Positions 1-7,252 of a stretch of DNA of 64,000 nucleotides are shown in pieces. Position numbers and translations under genes: made by a program. Origin of the DNA: Streptomyces zagrosensis (GTDB taxonomy: Bacteria; Actinomycetota; Actinomycetes; Streptomycetales; Streptomycetaceae); the NCBI RefSeq assembly GCF_014203645.1, contig NZ_JACHJL010000004.1, positions 1-64,000 on the forward strand, in the 5' to 3' direction. Positions within the stretch are counted from its first letter, which is position 1, and the number at the start of each line of letters is the position of its first letter. The notes under the pieces are model-generated. The model had not been told where the DNA came from. It worked only from the letters and a program-made list of their open reading frames with translations, and ran no database searches.

Positions 1-323
1 GGCCGGGGAGGGCCTCCCCAGTTCCCGCTGTCACCGTCGCAACGTTCCATGCCCCATACGCCGGGGAGTCCTTCACGGCTGCATATCCAGGACCTTCGCC
101 GCTTCCATGGCCTTCGCCCTGATTTCGGGGGCTCGGCACTCCCTGTTCCCGCCCCGAAGGACGGGCCTCTAACGACGCCGCAGGCTTCGCTTCATGCTAC
201 GGACCGCTGCTTTGCTCCCCCTTTGAAGGGCTTTCGACACTGGGCTTCGACACCGGGCGTTTCCCCCCGACGCCGCCAGTCTGCTACCGGGCCTCCTGGC
301 AGCTACCCGGACCGGACTCACAC
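1..323 (-). mobile_element. Group II intron, 5' part (truncated by window edge)
   Basis: On the minus strand the intron-type 5' end GTGTG begins at 323. It is followed by a long GC-rich, highly structured stretch without a convincing gene. Short motifs resemble the domain I region of bacterial group II introns: GGGGGGAAACGCCCGGTGTC near 270, a GCGGCGTCGTTAG segment near 175, and GGGGCGGGAACAGGGAG near 150. The 147-aa reading frame on the other strand has no protein-like composition. The reverse transcriptase/maturase that such introns carry in domain IV would lie left of position 1 and is not visible. The assignment rests on remembered motif similarity, not on a covariance-model score. The 5' exon (324-452) codes for nothing I recognise. 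Confidence 0.65.
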
Positions 324-452
324 CGGCAGGCGACAACGAGCTTACGACTCAAGATCAGCTACATCACGAAGACCTCCGAGCCTGCTGGGCGCGCGAACGA
401 TCGAGGCTAAGGCAGCGACCCGGCGGTACGGTGGCCGCCCCGGGGATCTGAT

Positions 453-812
453 TTATACAGCGCCGCTCTCTGTTTCCCAGTGGCATGTGTAGGCATAGGA
501 GTGGACCTCGCCGTCCGGTGTCGCCAGATCGAGCTTCACCTTCATGTCATGACTGGTGAAGTCCACATCTACCACGGAGTGGGTTTTGTATCCCATCACG
601 CTGGCATCGCCCTCGCAATGAGGCTGCGAAGGGCTGAGGATGCAGTGCAGCACTGGCATTCCGAACAGCGTGCCTTCGACAGTCATAGCAGGGGGGTCGG
701 ACACGTACGCGCACCGGTAGGTGACCGGCCCGAGGGCGAATTGCGCGACCCAGTTATCGTAGATCCCGGAGTTGGTCTCGTTGTCCTTGAGCTGCGCTAG
801 TGCGGTGGCCAT
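453..812 (-). CDS. Small protein of unknown function, partner of the pore-forming toxin
   Basis: 119 aa from an ATG preceded by GGAGGG at good spacing; longer upstream starts have no such site. It begins 22 nt after the toxin gene stop on the same strand, so the two are probably cotranscribed. There is no signal peptide or membrane segment. Four cysteines (in YRCAY, LHCIL, PHCEG and YTCHW) and alternating hydrophobic residues suggest a small beta-rich fold. I do not recognise the family. Its position suggests an accessory, receptor-binding or protective partner of the toxin, but that is inference from neighbourhood only. Confidence 0.7.
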   Translation of the reverse strand: MATALAQLKDNETNSGIYDNWVAQFALGPVTYRCAYVSDPPAMTVEGTLFGMPVLHCILSPSQPHCEGDASVMGYKTHSVVDVDFTSHDMKVKLDLATPDGEVHSYAYTCHWETESGAV

Positions 813-834
813 GACGGCCCTCCATTCGAGAGTT

Positions 835-1719
835 TCACGCTGGGTTCGTGGGGCTGGCGCCGATCGGCATCTTTCCGTCCCGGCTGCGTTTAGCTGGCGC
901 TGAGAATCGGTGAGTGAGCACGTTGCCGCCGCCATTATCGCGCTTGAGATTCTTGGTTACGACCTTGACCGACACGCCCTGACCACCGGTGAAAGAACCG
1001 GTGGCTGCGGCAACCGCGTTACCGTCGTCGGCCCAATAGCCGGATGTGTCGATGAGGTTGTTGTTGACGCAGTCGCTGATTACCCAGCCGATGGGGTAGA
1101 ACCAGAGCCAGTGGTAGTCTTCGCCGTGGTTGAGGTCAACCTTGTTGTTGAACCAGATGGCAACGCAATTGTCCAGGCCGGCATTCGACGTCCAGTTGAC
1201 GTCGTACGTGGCGGTGTCAACCGTCATATACGCTTCCACCTGCGAATGTGCGGGCACCTTGACCGGAAGCTCGACCGACCATTCTTGCTTATCGGTTTTC
1301 GCCCTCGAATTTGTATCGGTAAGGCTGACTTCCATCTTGTAAGTGGCGCTGACTTTGCAGATTTCTGGCGCTGCGACTTCCGCTTTCAACTCGATACCAA
1401 TTTTCAGTGTCTTGCTCGTGGTCTGCGTGAATGATTGCTCCGTGGAGGCACCTTGCTTGTAGGTGACTGATTGCTCGACATCCGTCTGATTGTCGTACAC
1501 AACGTCGCCGGTGTTGAAAGAACCGGGCGTTGGCACTGAGGCCGGATCATATTGGATACCCAGGAACTTCACGCCAACTTGGTGCTGGTGGTAGGCGTCG
1601 AGAGAACTCTGTGACGAGTAGTCGGTGCTGGCCGTGTACCAGTAGCCGCCAGAGTCCGGATACTGGGTGTTGGCCATCCAGTCACCCCAGGCATCTGTGA
1701 TTTCCTGCAAAGAGGCCAC
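835..1719 (-). CDS. Aerolysin-like (ETX/MTX2 family) pore-forming toxin
   Basis: 294 aa from a GTG start with GAAAGG seven bases upstream; an in-frame extension to 1884 has no ribosome site and poor composition. The middle (about residues 65-170) has the ETX/MTX2 pattern: NTGDVVYDNQTDVEQSVTYK, then a Ser/Thr-rich amphipathic stretch (QSFTQTTSKTLKIGIELKAE), then WSVELPVKVPAHSQVEAYMT. In the family this module oligomerises on membranes and inserts a beta-hairpin to form a pore. The N-terminal third and Trp-rich C-terminal part (HWLWFYPIGW) are family-variable and may determine target binding. No signal peptide is seen, so release by lysis or another route is likely. Target unknown. A small gene follows 22 nt downstream. 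Confidence 0.75.
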   Translation of the reverse strand: MASLQEITDAWGDWMANTQYPDSGGYWYTASTDYSSQSSLDAYHQHQVGVKFLGIQYDPASVPTPGSFNTGDVVYDNQTDVEQSVTYKQGASTEQSFTQTTSKTLKIGIELKAEVAAPEICKVSATYKMEVSLTDTNSRAKTDKQEWSVELPVKVPAHSQVEAYMTVDTATYDVNWTSNAGLDNCVAIWFNNKVDLNHGEDYHWLWFYPIGWVISDCVNNNLIDTSGYWADDGNAVAAATGSFTGGQGVSVKVVTKNLKRDNGGGNVLTHRFSAPAKRSRDGKMPIGASPTNPA

Positions 1720-2036
1720 GGTCGTGCCTTTCTTTCGGGTCTGAGTTTCAGTCGCAAGACATGTCCGAGTCTCACGCCCGTCCTTACGATTAACGCCAGT
1801 CCGTACGCCGAAACTTTCTCGTGCGCGCCTCACCCGACCAGATGCGTTGCCACATCCTCCGTGTATGCGCCGTAGCAGGCTCAATGCCTGGACGGCATCG
1901 CCGTCAGCAGCGCCTGGGCGGTCGAGCCGCTGACGCGGCGCTTTTTGACTCCTGCGGCGTGCACCGCACTAGATGAGGGGGTGGTGCTGCGACCCTGACC
2001 CGATACGGTCGCCATGGGTGGTGCTGTTCTCGCCGC
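1720..2036. other. Intergenic region upstream of the toxin gene
   Basis: This stretch holds the toxin leader and DNA between it and the phosphotransferase relic. I see no tRNA, no convincing open frame with a ribosome site, and no clear terminator. A plus-frame run near 1891-1995 reads DGIAVSSAWAVEPLTRRFLT and stops soon after; it could be a gene remnant but I cannot name it. Confidence 0.4.
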
Positions 2037-2853
2037 CTAGGAAGCAGCCGCCTTGGCTTCTCTTAGGGTTTTGCGGTACTCAAACCAGGTGCGCGCGGCT
2101 TCGGCTATGGCGCATAGCTGGGCCTCACCAAGGCTGCGGTCAGCTCGCTTTTGGTGCATCCGGTGTGTGGCTCGTGCGAAGGCGTCGATAGCTACTGAGT
2201 TGGCCTGGGCCCACCCCTTCGACCAGGCGGCCCAGGCTTCTGCGTCGCCCGAAGAGTGCCCAGCCGCTACGAGCTGGACCACGAGGCAGGCCGGGTCGAT
2301 GAAGGCAGCGCCGATCGTCGGCCAGGACCAGTCCACGATCCATGTGTCACGCGCGCCGATGATGAAATCACCTGGGTTGATGTCGGTATGGGCAGGGTCC
2401 GGCCCCGGAAGAGACATACGTCCGCAGGATCAGCGAATCGGTCCCACCGGGTTTCAGTCCAGTCTGTTGCCGCGGCAGGCGGCTGCAAGTTTTGGACTTT
2501 GGCAAGGGAATTGAGTACGGCGGGTAAGTCGCAGGAGCCGCGCGCAAAGTCCGGTTTCCTGCCCTCTACGGCCTCGAAACCGAGAGCGATCCATTTATCA
2601 TCGTGTGCGGTTCATAGCAGATTAGGGAACACGATTCCCACAGTGGCTGCGATGTCTCGCTCACGCAGGATGGAGTCACAGCGTGGGCCAGAGCGATTGC
2701 GCATCGCTTTGACGAAGAGGGCCCTTTTTCGCAGTGGACGAGGGCCCCTAAGTCGGAGTCGAATCCCAGTTCGGTGAAGCTCATGATGGGTAAATCCCCG
2801 GTGTGCGGATGGATGAGGGACCAGAAATCTGGTCCAGGTGAGAAGTTGCCCAT
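2037..2853 (-). pseudogene. Aminoglycoside phosphotransferase-family pseudogene
   Basis: Pieces of one kinase are spread over all three minus-strand frames, in order. The start frame gives SLIHPHTGDLPIMSFTELGF and runs to EKGP. A shift near 2725 leads to LFVKAMRNRSGPRCDSILRE (the ATP-binding lysine region), which then hits a stop near 2620. A third frame gives WIALGFEAVEGRKPDFARGS through RWDRFADPADVCLFRGRTL. A further shift near 2410 opens HTDINPGDFIIG and WIVDWSWPTIGAAFIDPA, the catalytic HxDxxxxN loop and the metal-binding D of the APH/choline kinase fold. At least three disruptions make a working enzyme implausible unless these are sequencing errors. Surviving motifs match the short actinobacterial APH proteins of unknown substrate. 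Confidence 0.75.
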
Positions 2854-3072
2854 ACGCCTCTCCGAATAGGGGTTAGTGGGAATCTGGTGGCCCGTCTCAG
2901 TCGCCGGACACTACCGCGGCGACTGAGACGGGTGCTAGGGGTGGTGAGCTCGTTTCGCGAGCCTTGTTTTACGAGTGGTAGCCGTTGGTGAGTAGCGGAA
3001 TGCCCTCTCGTAAGTGTTGAGCGCGCCGCGCGTTATCGATCCGGCGCGCGATATGCGCGCTGGTGTGGCTGC

Positions 3073-3459
3073 TTACCTCTTGTAGGGGATGAGAGCCATT
3101 GTGCTGTAGTCGCTGCTAGCGGTGTCTGGGAGAGCAAGTGTCCGCTCCTCGTCCTTGCTGAGTACACCGCCATAGATAACGAGGCGGAGCTCTCCGACGT
3201 TAACGGTTGTGTCTTCGATAGTGCAGGAGTCCACGGCCAGGACTTGCCACATAGAGCGTTCGTGCCCGGTGTCTCGCAAAAGACACCGCGTCGCGCCTTC
3301 ACCGACTGTTTCGTCTTCCAGGCGTTGCCCGCCGGGAAGAAGCCAGTTCCCGTCACCGTGGCGGGCGTGGAGCATGAGAACGGCTCTCATGTTATGGCTT
3401 TGCACCAAGATGTTGACGTTCCACTCTGGGGACGTTTTACGTCCTTCGGCCAAACCCAT
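3073..3459 (-). CDS. NUDIX-fold protein with degenerate NUDIX box (copy B)
   Basis: 128 aa; the ATG is preceded by AAGG at short spacing. Residues 38-65 (GNWLLPGGQRLEDE then TRCLLRDTG) line up with the NUDIX box GX5EX7REUXEEXGU. The first G and E are kept, but RE has become RC and the catalytic/metal-binding EE has become RD. Pyrophosphohydrolase activity is therefore unlikely, and a binding or sensing role is more plausible. The later part (LRLVIYGGVLSKDEERTLAL) is like actinobacterial NUDIX proteins. It is a diverged paralogue of the gene just upstream (65 nt gap) and the last gene in the array. Confidence 0.7.
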   Translation of the reverse strand: MGLAEGRKTSPEWNVNILVQSHNMRAVLMLHARHGDGNWLLPGGQRLEDETVGEGATRCLLRDTGHERSMWQVLAVDSCTIEDTTVNVGELRLVIYGGVLSKDEERTLALPDTASSDYSTMALIPYKR

Positions 3460-3524
3460 AGCGCCTTGCCTCTTCTTTCACGATTCGCTATCTCACTTGC
3501 CGTACAGGCGTCTCGTTGCGGGGG

Positions 3525-4037
3525 TTAGGTGCTGCGTGGGCTGGACTTGCCGTCAATCAACAGGGGAAGATAGCGCCTTTGCCGCCTACTGCTGAGTGCC
3601 TGTGTCACTCGCTCTGCAATGCGCGGTGAGCACTGCTCATAGAGATGACTACTGGGAATGAGACCGATCTCGCGATGCGCTGCGCGGGCACGCTCGGGAA
3701 GAGACAGATTCGACGCCTCTTCGTCAGTCAGCGTGCCCCCGTCGTAGACGATGTGCAGTCCCTCGCCCTTGTCCTCAGCCGAGGAAGCCGTGCGGTAGTC
3801 CAGCGCAAGTACGTCCCGGACAGTGCGCCGAATGTTCGTTTCCCGCATCAGTCGCCGCTCAGCCGCTTTTTGCGGGGCCTCATCCCTGGCGCGGGCGCCC
3901 CCCGGAAGGTGCCATTTCGCGTCTCCGTAGCTGACCAAGACCATGAGAACGCTGTCCTGCGGTCCTGTGAGGAGCACGCTAGCCCCTACGTCTAGAGGCG
4001 GGGGGAGCCGGTTCGGGTTGACGTCTGCGGAATTCAT
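3525..4037 (-). CDS. NUDIX-fold protein with degenerate NUDIX box (copy A)
   Basis: 170 aa. The ATG (MNSADVN) has a strong GGAGG and overlaps the stop of the upstream HTH gene as ATGA, so translation is probably coupled. The box reads WHLPGGARARDEAPQKAAER followed by RLMRETN: the glycine and first glutamate persist, RE is RR, and EE is RE, leaving one of the two essential acids. The C-terminal part (GLHIVYDGGTLTDEEASNLS, IGLIPSSHL) follows the usual layout of Streptomyces NUDIX proteins. Paralogue of the next gene. Ligand unknown; hydrolysis not expected, or at best weak. Confidence 0.72.
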   Translation of the reverse strand: MNSADVNPNRLPPPLDVGASVLLTGPQDSVLMVLVSYGDAKWHLPGGARARDEAPQKAAERRLMRETNIRRTVRDVLALDYRTASSAEDKGEGLHIVYDGGTLTDEEASNLSLPERARAAHREIGLIPSSHLYEQCSPRIAERVTQALSSRRQRRYLPLLIDGKSSPRST

Positions 4038-4582
4038 TTCTTTTCCTCCTTCGACTCGTCCGGTCGCTTCCGGGGCCTGCCGGGGCGCCGGATGACCACG
4101 CACGCATCACGCAGAAGATGACGCGTGTATGGCACTGATACGCCGAGACGCGACGCACATTCCTTGACGGTTGTGCTTGTGTTTTCGAGATACATTTTCT
4201 TCGCAACGGGAGTTAACGCCTCCCGGACCCTCCTACTACGTTCTGCTACCTCGCCGGTTCTCACCTCCCCGATTCGCTCAACCCGCTTCCTCACGGACTC
4301 GGAGCTCATGCCCAGTTGCCGGCTAATTTGGGCTAGAGACAGGCCGTTATTGAAGTACAGTTCCGCGGCGAGTGACGCCGATTCGGGGCTGATGGGTTGT
4401 GAACTCGTACGGCCGGAGGAGTAACGACCAGGAAGTTTTACTCCCGCCTCGTTGAGCCATCTCCTTGCTGTTCTGCTACTCATGTCGAACGACACAGTGA
4501 TCTCTCCGACGGTTTTTCCAGCCGCAAGCCCCTTGATGAGCTCTTGTATCGCGGCTGCCTTCTCCTTAGCGGTGTAGCGCAC
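4034..4582 (-). CDS. DNA-binding protein with three helix-turn-helix motifs and an AT-hook-like tail
   Basis: 182 aa from a GTG (VRYTAKEK) with GAGGAAAA directly before it. An in-frame ATG at 4738 falls in an inverted repeat and overlaps another small gene, so I reject it. Three resolvase/Hin-type HTH segments are visible: about residues 26-50 (VGEITVSFDMSSRTARRWLN), 79-105 (LAQISRQLGMSSESVRKRVE) and 140-165 (VKECASRLGVSVPYTRHLLR). The basic tail contains GRPRKRP, an AT-hook-like minor-groove motif. No catalytic domain is present, so it is not itself a recombinase. Its stop overlaps the start of the NUDIX-like copy A. Probable regulator or DNA-binding component of the array; the target is unknown. 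Confidence 0.7.
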   Translation of the reverse strand: MRYTAKEKAAAIQELIKGLAAGKTVGEITVSFDMSSRTARRWLNEAGVKLPGRYSSGRTSSQPISPESASLAAELYFNNGLSLAQISRQLGMSSESVRKRVERIGEVRTGEVAERSRRVREALTPVAKKMYLENTSTTVKECASRLGVSVPYTRHLLRDACVVIRRPGRPRKRPDESKEEKK

Positions 4583-4626
4583 TTTTCCTCGGCTAGAGGT
4601 GTTTGCGGACGGGGTCTTGTCGAGAA

Positions 4627-4713
4627 TTACAGGAGTACGAGCAGCCCTGCCACCCCGAAAAAGAACACGACGATAACCACCCATAAAAGAGCCACTTTCA
4701 CGTCTGGATTCAT
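4627..4713 (-). CDS. 28-residue single-pass membrane peptide
   Basis: An ATG with GAGGG upstream opens a 28-codon frame reading MNPDVKVA then about 20 hydrophobic residues (LLWVVIVVFFFGVAGLLVLL) to a TAA. The short polar N-terminus and one complete transmembrane stretch are not what random GC-rich DNA gives. It lies between the inverted repeat at 4736-4777 and the HTH gene, which starts 44 nt after its stop. Function unknown; tiny membrane peptides of this kind act as toxins, membrane anchors or regulators of larger partners in other systems, but nothing here decides between these. Confidence 0.5.
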   Translation of the reverse strand: MNPDVKVALLWVVIVVFFFGVAGLLVLL

Positions 4714-4735
4714 GCCTAGCGCCCTCGTCTGGACC

Positions 4736-4777
4736 CACTTTCCGGCAGCATCATGGGGGGCAGGCTGCCGGAAAGTG
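4736..4777. repeat. 14-bp perfect inverted repeat
   Basis: CACTTTCCGGCAGC (4736-4749) and its exact reverse complement (4764-4777) flank a 14-nt spacer. On the minus strand it follows the 64-aa gene and precedes the 28-aa peptide. No T-run follows, so it is either a factor-dependent or weak terminator, or an operator, possibly for the HTH protein encoded just downstream. Confidence 0.7.
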
Positions 4778-4815
4778 GTAGCTGATGTGAAATGCACCGC
4801 ACGCCGACCTGAAGG

Positions 4816-5010
4816 CTACCGGGTGTCTTCAGGGTGACCGCGAGTCATGTGCACATCCATCGCGATTAGCACCAGAGACACGGCGTTATGATCACCGATG
4901 CCGCTTGCCTGTATGAGGTCCTTCAGAAGCTGGGCGCACTGAATGCATGTCCGGGGGTCCACTTGACCACCTCGCGGCGTGACGAGATTCAGTCGAACCC
5001 GTTCAGACAT
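4816..5010 (-). CDS. Small protein of unknown function with a CxxC pair
   Basis: 64 aa; the ATG follows GAGG at usual spacing and starts 12 nt after the stop of the preceding gene. The sequence (MSERVRLNLVTP, TCIQCAQLLKDLIQ) has one CxxC, a predicted amphipathic helix and no membrane segment. I cannot name a family. Tight packing suggests cotranscription with its upstream neighbours. Confidence 0.55.
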   Translation of the reverse strand: MSERVRLNLVTPRGGQVDPRTCIQCAQLLKDLIQASGIGDHNAVSLVLIAMDVHMTRGHPEDTR

Positions 5011-5022
5011 TTTCTTACCTCA

Positions 5023-5232
5023 CTATGCCTGAGTTTCGAGGCGTTCCACGTGTCCGGGCGGGACGAGCCATTCCCTGCCCCCTTGCTCGGGCCCCAGGAA
5101 CGCTATGGGTTGCTTACGGCGCCGCCATGGGAGTTCGGCAGGGTCCTCGTAATCCGGTATCACGTCGCGCAAGATACCGACTCGGCCCTCGTCGTCTTCG
5201 ACCCTTTTACCAATGTCCTCAACCGTGACCAT
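5023..5232 (-). CDS. Small Streptomyces-type protein of unknown function
   Basis: 69 aa starting MVTVEDIGKRVEDDEGRVGI, with AAAGGA upstream. The layout (a short beta-rich region beginning G-x-x-V-x-D and ending GGREWLVPPGHVERL) resembles a common family of tiny actinobacterial proteins of unknown function that often lie near XRE or WhiB regulators. It starts 10 nt after the stop of the 25-aa membrane peptide gene. Confidence 0.6.
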   Translation of the reverse strand: MVTVEDIGKRVEDDEGRVGILRDVIPDYEDPAELPWRRRKQPIAFLGPEQGGREWLVPPGHVERLETQA

Positions 5233-5242
5233 AGGAGATCCT

Positions 5243-5320
5243 TTAGTCAGTCACTGCCAAACGTGTGAGCGCCGCTATAAGGACTGCGACGACAATCCCC
5301 GCCACTCCCTCAATGTGCAT
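5243..5320 (-). CDS. 25-residue single-pass membrane peptide
   Basis: An ATG preceded by AAAGGAGG at ideal spacing opens a 25-codon frame (MHIEGVAGIVVAVLIAALTR then LAVTD). It has one hydrophobic segment with an acidic residue at the N-side and a basic one after it. The start lies inside the end of the upstream gene (which stops at 5310) and the stop is 10 nt before the next gene, so translation is probably coupled. The very strong ribosome site is the best evidence that this tiny frame is translated. Function unknown. Confidence 0.55.
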   Translation of the reverse strand: MHIEGVAGIVVAVLIAALTRLAVTD

Positions 5321-5633
5321 CGCGGCGCCTCCTTTCTCTCTCGATCCTGCCCGCGCGCCTGTCGTACGCGTCGCAGGCATCCGCCACGCTGTCCAGCGAC
5401 TCGGCTAGCCACCATCGTTTGAACTGGGTCACCTCGGTCCCGGCGTCGGCAATGCGTCGCTCTGCGAGGTTCACCAGGAGGCCCACCGGCTTGTCTAGGC
5501 GGTGACTTTCCAGGGCCCGTTTCAGTGCTGGCCCGGCATCGGCCAGCGCCTCACCGAAAGTGGTCTCACTGCCGAAACGCAATCGTCCACTGATGTCCCG
5601 CAGTTGACTCGCCTTAGACACGTGCTCACTCAC
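5310..5633 (-). CDS. Conserved-type hypothetical protein
   Basis: 107 aa from a GTG that overlaps the stop of the upstream gene as GTGA. It is rich in helix-forming residues, with an Arg-rich C-terminus (RRAGRIERERRRRDAH) and a W-W pair in FKRWWLAESLDSVADACDAY. No signal peptide or membrane segment, and I do not recognise the family. Second gene of the minus-strand array. Confidence 0.6.
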   Translation of the reverse strand: MSEHVSKASQLRDISGRLRFGSETTFGEALADAGPALKRALESHRLDKPVGLLVNLAERRIADAGTEVTQFKRWWLAESLDSVADACDAYDRRAGRIERERRRRDAH

Positions 5634-5863
5634 TCAGGACGCACAGTCAGGTAGTCGATGACCGTGCGCCGGAAACGGTCGTGCCCCGGGTGGCGACTCG
5701 CGTGCGCCAAGCACCAGTCCCGTAGGGCCCGTTCGCCCTCCTCATCCGCTTGGTCTCCCCAGATACCGAACAGGTCACGGCATCCGGGGGCCACACACGC
5801 GGCCTCGAACTGCTTGACGGCCGCCCGGCCCTGACGGATGACCTCGTCGCCGACGACGCTCAC
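5630..5863 (-). CDS. Small hypothetical protein, first gene of the minus-strand array
   Basis: 77 aa from a GTG with GGGGG eight bases upstream. It has two cysteines (ACVAPGCRDL), is mostly helical and reads as soluble. It overlaps the next gene by four bases. Its start is about 150 bp from the divergent XRE-TPR regulator, so that shared gap should hold the promoters of both units. Family unknown. Confidence 0.55.
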   Translation of the reverse strand: MSVVGDEVIRQGRAAVKQFEAACVAPGCRDLFGIWGDQADEEGERALRDWCLAHASRHPGHDRFRRTVIDYLTVRPE

Positions 5864-6016
5864 GACGCGCCCCCTTGTCTATGTCGGGGGTCCCACGATG
5901 GGCCAAGCGCGCATGAGGACGACAGGACGAAACGGGGCCGATCGACTACCACCCCTCCGTCTTTTTTGCCTGCTCATTACTATTGTGGTGAGCCCGTGGG
6001 CCATTACTCTGAGCTG

Positions 6017-7252
6017 ATGGAGCACAACGCGGCGTTAGTCGCCGCCATGGACGCCGAGGGTCTCAAGCAGGCCGATCTGGCACGCAGGTTGGATGACGAA
6101 ATTCGGCGCATCACGGGCAGGGACACACAACTGACGGAACGTCAGGTGCGGCGTTGGGTCAGGGGTGAGGCGAAGTGGCCGCAGGAGCTGCAACGCCTGG
6201 CGCTGGAAGCTGTGTTCAAACGATCGGCGGTAGAACTAGGGTTCAAGCCTCGGACCAAGTCAGTCAAGGAGGACTCATTGCGCCGCCGTACGTTCGTGAA
6301 CGCTGCCGCTGGAACCGTTTCCGCCGCAATAGGGGCGTCCGCCCCGTCGCGCATTGGCGCGAGCGACATCGAGCGCCTACGCGGCGAGTATTTGTCAATT
6401 AATAGTGACTACCGGTCGCGCGGAGGGAACCAGGCGCTTGAAGATCGCGCCACGAACCTCCTAGCACGAATGCAATCAGAGCTGTCGAGAAGTGCTATGT
6501 CCGAGCGGTCTCGCACAATGCTCTATCACCTCATGTCCGATGTGGCCTGTTCTGCGGCCACTTGCGCTTCCCACGCCATGGCCTTGGAGCGCGCCCGGAT
6601 GCACATGCATAAAGCTGGCATGTTGGCGGGACTATCAGGCAGCAGTGACGCCCAATTTCACGTATGGACCAGTACGTCAACACTGGCCGCACGGCGCGGG
6701 GATTTGGTCGAAGGCGCAGCCGCGGCAGACGCAGCACTCAGGCAAGCCATTTCTAAGAGGGACCCTCTCTACAAGTCTCTGGCTCACATGCGAGCTGCCG
6801 CCAATGCTCACTCTCGGGCCGGCGACCTGCCAAGCCTCGAAAGGGCATTGAGTGCAGCCGAGCGTTCCTTTGATCGCCATACGGCAGTAGAGGAGCGGGC
6901 GCCATGGATCGCTTTCTATGGCCGATCCCAATTCGAAGGCTTAACAGGACTCTCATGGTTGCGCGCGGGCAAACCAGAGCGGGCAGAGTCTCACTTCCAC
7001 CGCACCCTAGCAGCGATCCCCGATAACTATGCGTATAGCCGTCTACTCTACACGGGGAGGCTAGCGGAAGCCCAGGCAGAGCAAGGGGAAGTAGAGTTAG
7101 CCGCCCATACAGGGAGTCAAGCGCTCGAAATGCTCCAGGGCGTCGATACGAAACTGGCCACGAGACCTTTGGTAAGGGTAAGGGAGATTGTGGCATTAGC
7201 AGGGACAAAAGACGGCTGTGTGCGTGAATTCCTGGAGAGGAGCAACAGGTGA
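6017..7252 (+). CDS. XRE-family HTH regulator with TPR-like C-terminal repeats
   Basis: 411 aa from the ATG MEHNAALVAAMDAEGLKQAD; a GTG seven codons earlier is possible, and neither has a strong ribosome site. Residues 1-75 form an XRE-type HTH (QADLARRLDD, TQLTERQVRRWVRGEAKWPQ). A linker with RRRTFVNAAAGTVSAAI follows, then helical repeats (about 130-400) of TPR type. This design is very common in Streptomyces, usually next to small-protein operons. It is divergent from the nine-gene array and overlaps the start of a truncated acetyltransferase-like gene by four bases. Probable transcriptional regulator, perhaps responding to a peptide or small molecule through the TPR part. Confidence 0.75.
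   Translation: MEHNAALVAAMDAEGLKQADLARRLDDEIRRITGRDTQLTERQVRRWVRGEAKWPQELQRLALEAVFKRSAVELGFKPRTKSVKEDSLRRRTFVNAAAGTVSAAIGASAPSRIGASDIERLRGEYLSINSDYRSRGGNQALEDRATNLLARMQSELSRSAMSERSRTMLYHLMSDVACSAATCASHAMALERARMHMHKAGMLAGLSGSSDAQFHVWTSTSTLAARRGDLVEGAAAADAALRQAISKRDPLYKSLAHMRAAANAHSRAGDLPSLERALSAAERSFDRHTAVEERAPWIAFYGRSQFEGLTGLSWLRAGKPERAESHFHRTLAAIPDNYAYSRLLYTGRLAEAQAEQGEVELAAHTGSQALEMLQGVDTKLATRPLVRVREIVALAGTKDGCVREFLERSNR

Noticed and set aside
49..492. 147-aa plus-strand frame at the left edge
   Set aside because: It is antisense to the group II intron core, with no ribosome site and protein-unlike composition.
4583..4738. Longer start for the triple-HTH protein
   Set aside because: That start lies in the inverted repeat, lacks a ribosome site and overlaps the 28-aa peptide; the GTG at 4582 has GAGGA directly before it.
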